Below, in pieces: positions 63,014 through 64,000 of a stretch of DNA of 64,000 nt. The notes under the pieces were generated by a model. The model searched no databases. It saw nothing but the letters and a program-made list of their open reading frames with translations, and was not told the origin of the DNA. Positions within the stretch are counted from its first letter, which is position 1; every line of letters begins with the position of its first letter. The position numbers and the translations under genes are program-made. Source of the DNA: Enterobacteriaceae bacterium LSJC7 (lineage in GTDB: Bacteria > Pseudomonadota > Gammaproteobacteria > Enterobacterales > Enterobacteriaceae); NCBI GenBank assembly GCA_000302695.1, contig AMFN01000004.1, positions 310,001 through 374,000 of the forward strand. The letters are read 5' to 3'.

Positions 63014-64000
63014 CTAGCGGCGCGGCCTGCGACTGTGAACGGAGCGGTACACTTTAAAACGCCCGGTCTGGGCAATCACTTCGTGATTACCAAACACCTC
63101 GTCCAGCACGGTGGCATACGGCAAAAAGGCGTTAGCAACAATGCGTAACTCGCCGCCGATATTCAGGTGACGTATGGCGCCGCGAATCAGCGTTTGCGCG
63201 GCATCAAGACTGGTCTGGCGCCCTTCGTGGAACGGCGGGTTAGACAAAATCATGTCAAAACGCCCGCTGATGTCAGAGTAAACGTTGCTTGCAAGCACCT
63301 CGCCTTCAAAGCCGTTGGCGGCAAGCGTTGCGCGGCTGGCTTCAACCGCAGGCGCGGACACATCGCACAGCGTCAGGCGCACCTTTGGTGAGTGGCTGAT
63401 AAGCGTTGCCGCCAGCACGCCAGCACCGCAACCAACATCCAGTACTTTGCCTTTGGTATGCGGCGTGAGCGTTGACAGCAGCAACTGGCTGCCGGTGTCC
63501 AGCCCGTCGCGGCTAAAGACGCCAGGCAGGGTTTTAATCGTCAGTCCTTCGCTCTGGTACTCGCCCCACCAGCCGTCAGCGTCAAACGCGGGGCGGCTTT
63601 CCAGCTTGCCGTAGTAAAGACCGCAGCGGCGTGCGCTGTCGATTTTGTTGAGCGGGGCAATATCGGCAAGAATTTGTTCGGCACTGCGCACGCCGCTGCG
63701 GTTTTCGCCTATCACAAACAGGTCACTGCCCTGCGGCAGTAAAGAGAGCAGGTTCATCAGCTGGAACTGGGCTTCCGGTTTGTTCTTCGGCCAGTAGTAA
63801 ATCAGCGTGTCGCAGTCGGCTACGCTGCTGGCGTCGGCTACCAGTCCAAATTGTGCGTTCTCGCCCATCTGCGCGCTTAGCGTCTGCCAGTGGTGATATT
63901 GCTGGGTGTGGACGCGGCTGCCCGCTGTTTCCAGGCGTGCAGGCAGGTCGTCCTGCAAATCGCCGGCAAACAGCACGCGGCGGTTTTCGAAATCATCACT
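63014..64000 (-). CDS. rsmC: RsmC, 16S rRNA m2G1207 methyltransferase (partial)
   Basis: A SAM-dependent methyltransferase that methylates G1207 of 16S rRNA. The reading frame continues past the right edge of the window: sequence up to 64000 still encodes the family's upstream residues ([14 protein letters not shown]), so only the first dozen or so residues are missing. The C-terminal catalytic domain has the SAM motif [13 protein letters not shown] and the catalytic NPPFHEG. The N-terminal half is the degenerate paired domain typical of RsmC. Confidence 0.95.
   Translation of the reverse strand, partial: SDDFENRRVLFAGDLQDDLPARLETAGSRVHTQQYHHWQTLSAQMGENAQFGLVADASSVADCDTLIYYWPKNKPEAQFQLMNLLSLLPQGSDLFVIGENRSGVRSAEQILADIAPLNKIDSARRCGLYYGKLESRPAFDADGWWGEYQSEGLTIKTLPGVFSRDGLDTGSQLLLSTLTPHTKGKVLDVGCGAGVLAATLISHSPKVRLTLCDVSAPAVEASRATLAANGFEGEVLASNVYSDISGRFDMILSNPPFHEGRQTSLDAAQTLIRGAIRHLNIGGELRIVANAFLPYATVLDEVFGNHEVIAQTGRFKVYRSVHSRRPRR

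Overview
The window is chromosomal DNA of a gamma-proteobacterium of the Enterobacteriaceae. Gene order and protein similarity point to the Cronobacter/Franconibacter/Siccibacter/Pantoea neighbourhood: a zeaxanthin-glucoside cluster crtE-idi-crtX-crtY-crtI-crtB with opposing crtZ, together with Escherichia-like genes such as gss, dmsABC, pbpC, mdtM, dsdA, opgB-yjjA-dnaC-dnaT and fhuF-yjjZ-tRNA-Leu(x3)-rsmC. No genome-level comparison was possible, so the genus is an inference.

Layout. (1) About 1-12,424 is an accessory DNA-phosphorothioation island. It holds the end of a probable dptG and dptH (restriction half, + strand) and dndB-dndC-dndD-dndE (modification half, - strand), in convergent orientation. 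Between the halves lies a strikingly AT-rich two-gene cassette (5157-7209): a ParB/Srx-fold protein with a GNRR box and a protein with a possible divergent PD-(D/E)XK nuclease core. This is the most promising candidate for an undescribed system. (2) 12,687-20,740 holds a ytfJ-like gene and the carotenoid cluster. (3) 21,103-23,029 is a poor region with an SH3-domain protein and a broken DUF1294 gene. (4) 23,030-29,799 is a sugar or polyol operon: binding protein, ATPase, two permeases, FGGY kinase and SIS-domain isomerase. (5) 29,938-46,025 holds a TM2-domain protein, gss, a Rid-family protein, dmsABC, pbpC and a very large alpha-2-macroglobulin gene. (6) 46,026-51,316 holds a small ORF, a CodA-type deaminase with a substituted specificity residue, mdtM and dsdA. 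(7) 51,715-64,000 holds opgB, yjjA, dnaC and dnaT, then a non-E. coli block (TetR, LuxR-type regulator, MFS carrier, YbaK-like protein), then fhuF, yjjZ, three tRNA-Leu(CAG) genes and the start-truncated rsmC.

How the genes work together. DndBCDE place sulfur in the DNA backbone and DptFGH restrict unmarked DNA. The nested cassette may add a further effector. The crt genes make GGPP, phytoene, lycopene, beta-carotene, zeaxanthin and its glucosides, with Idi supplying isoprenoid precursor. The ABC-kinase-isomerase operon forms a self-contained uptake and phosphorylation route for an unidentified sugar. DmsABC is an anaerobic respiratory reductase with a plausible FNR site. FhuF and YjjZ sit on opposite sides of Fur-box-like sequences. 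Starts were chosen from Shine-Dalgarno sequences, overlaps and remembered family N-termini. Motif positions were counted by hand.
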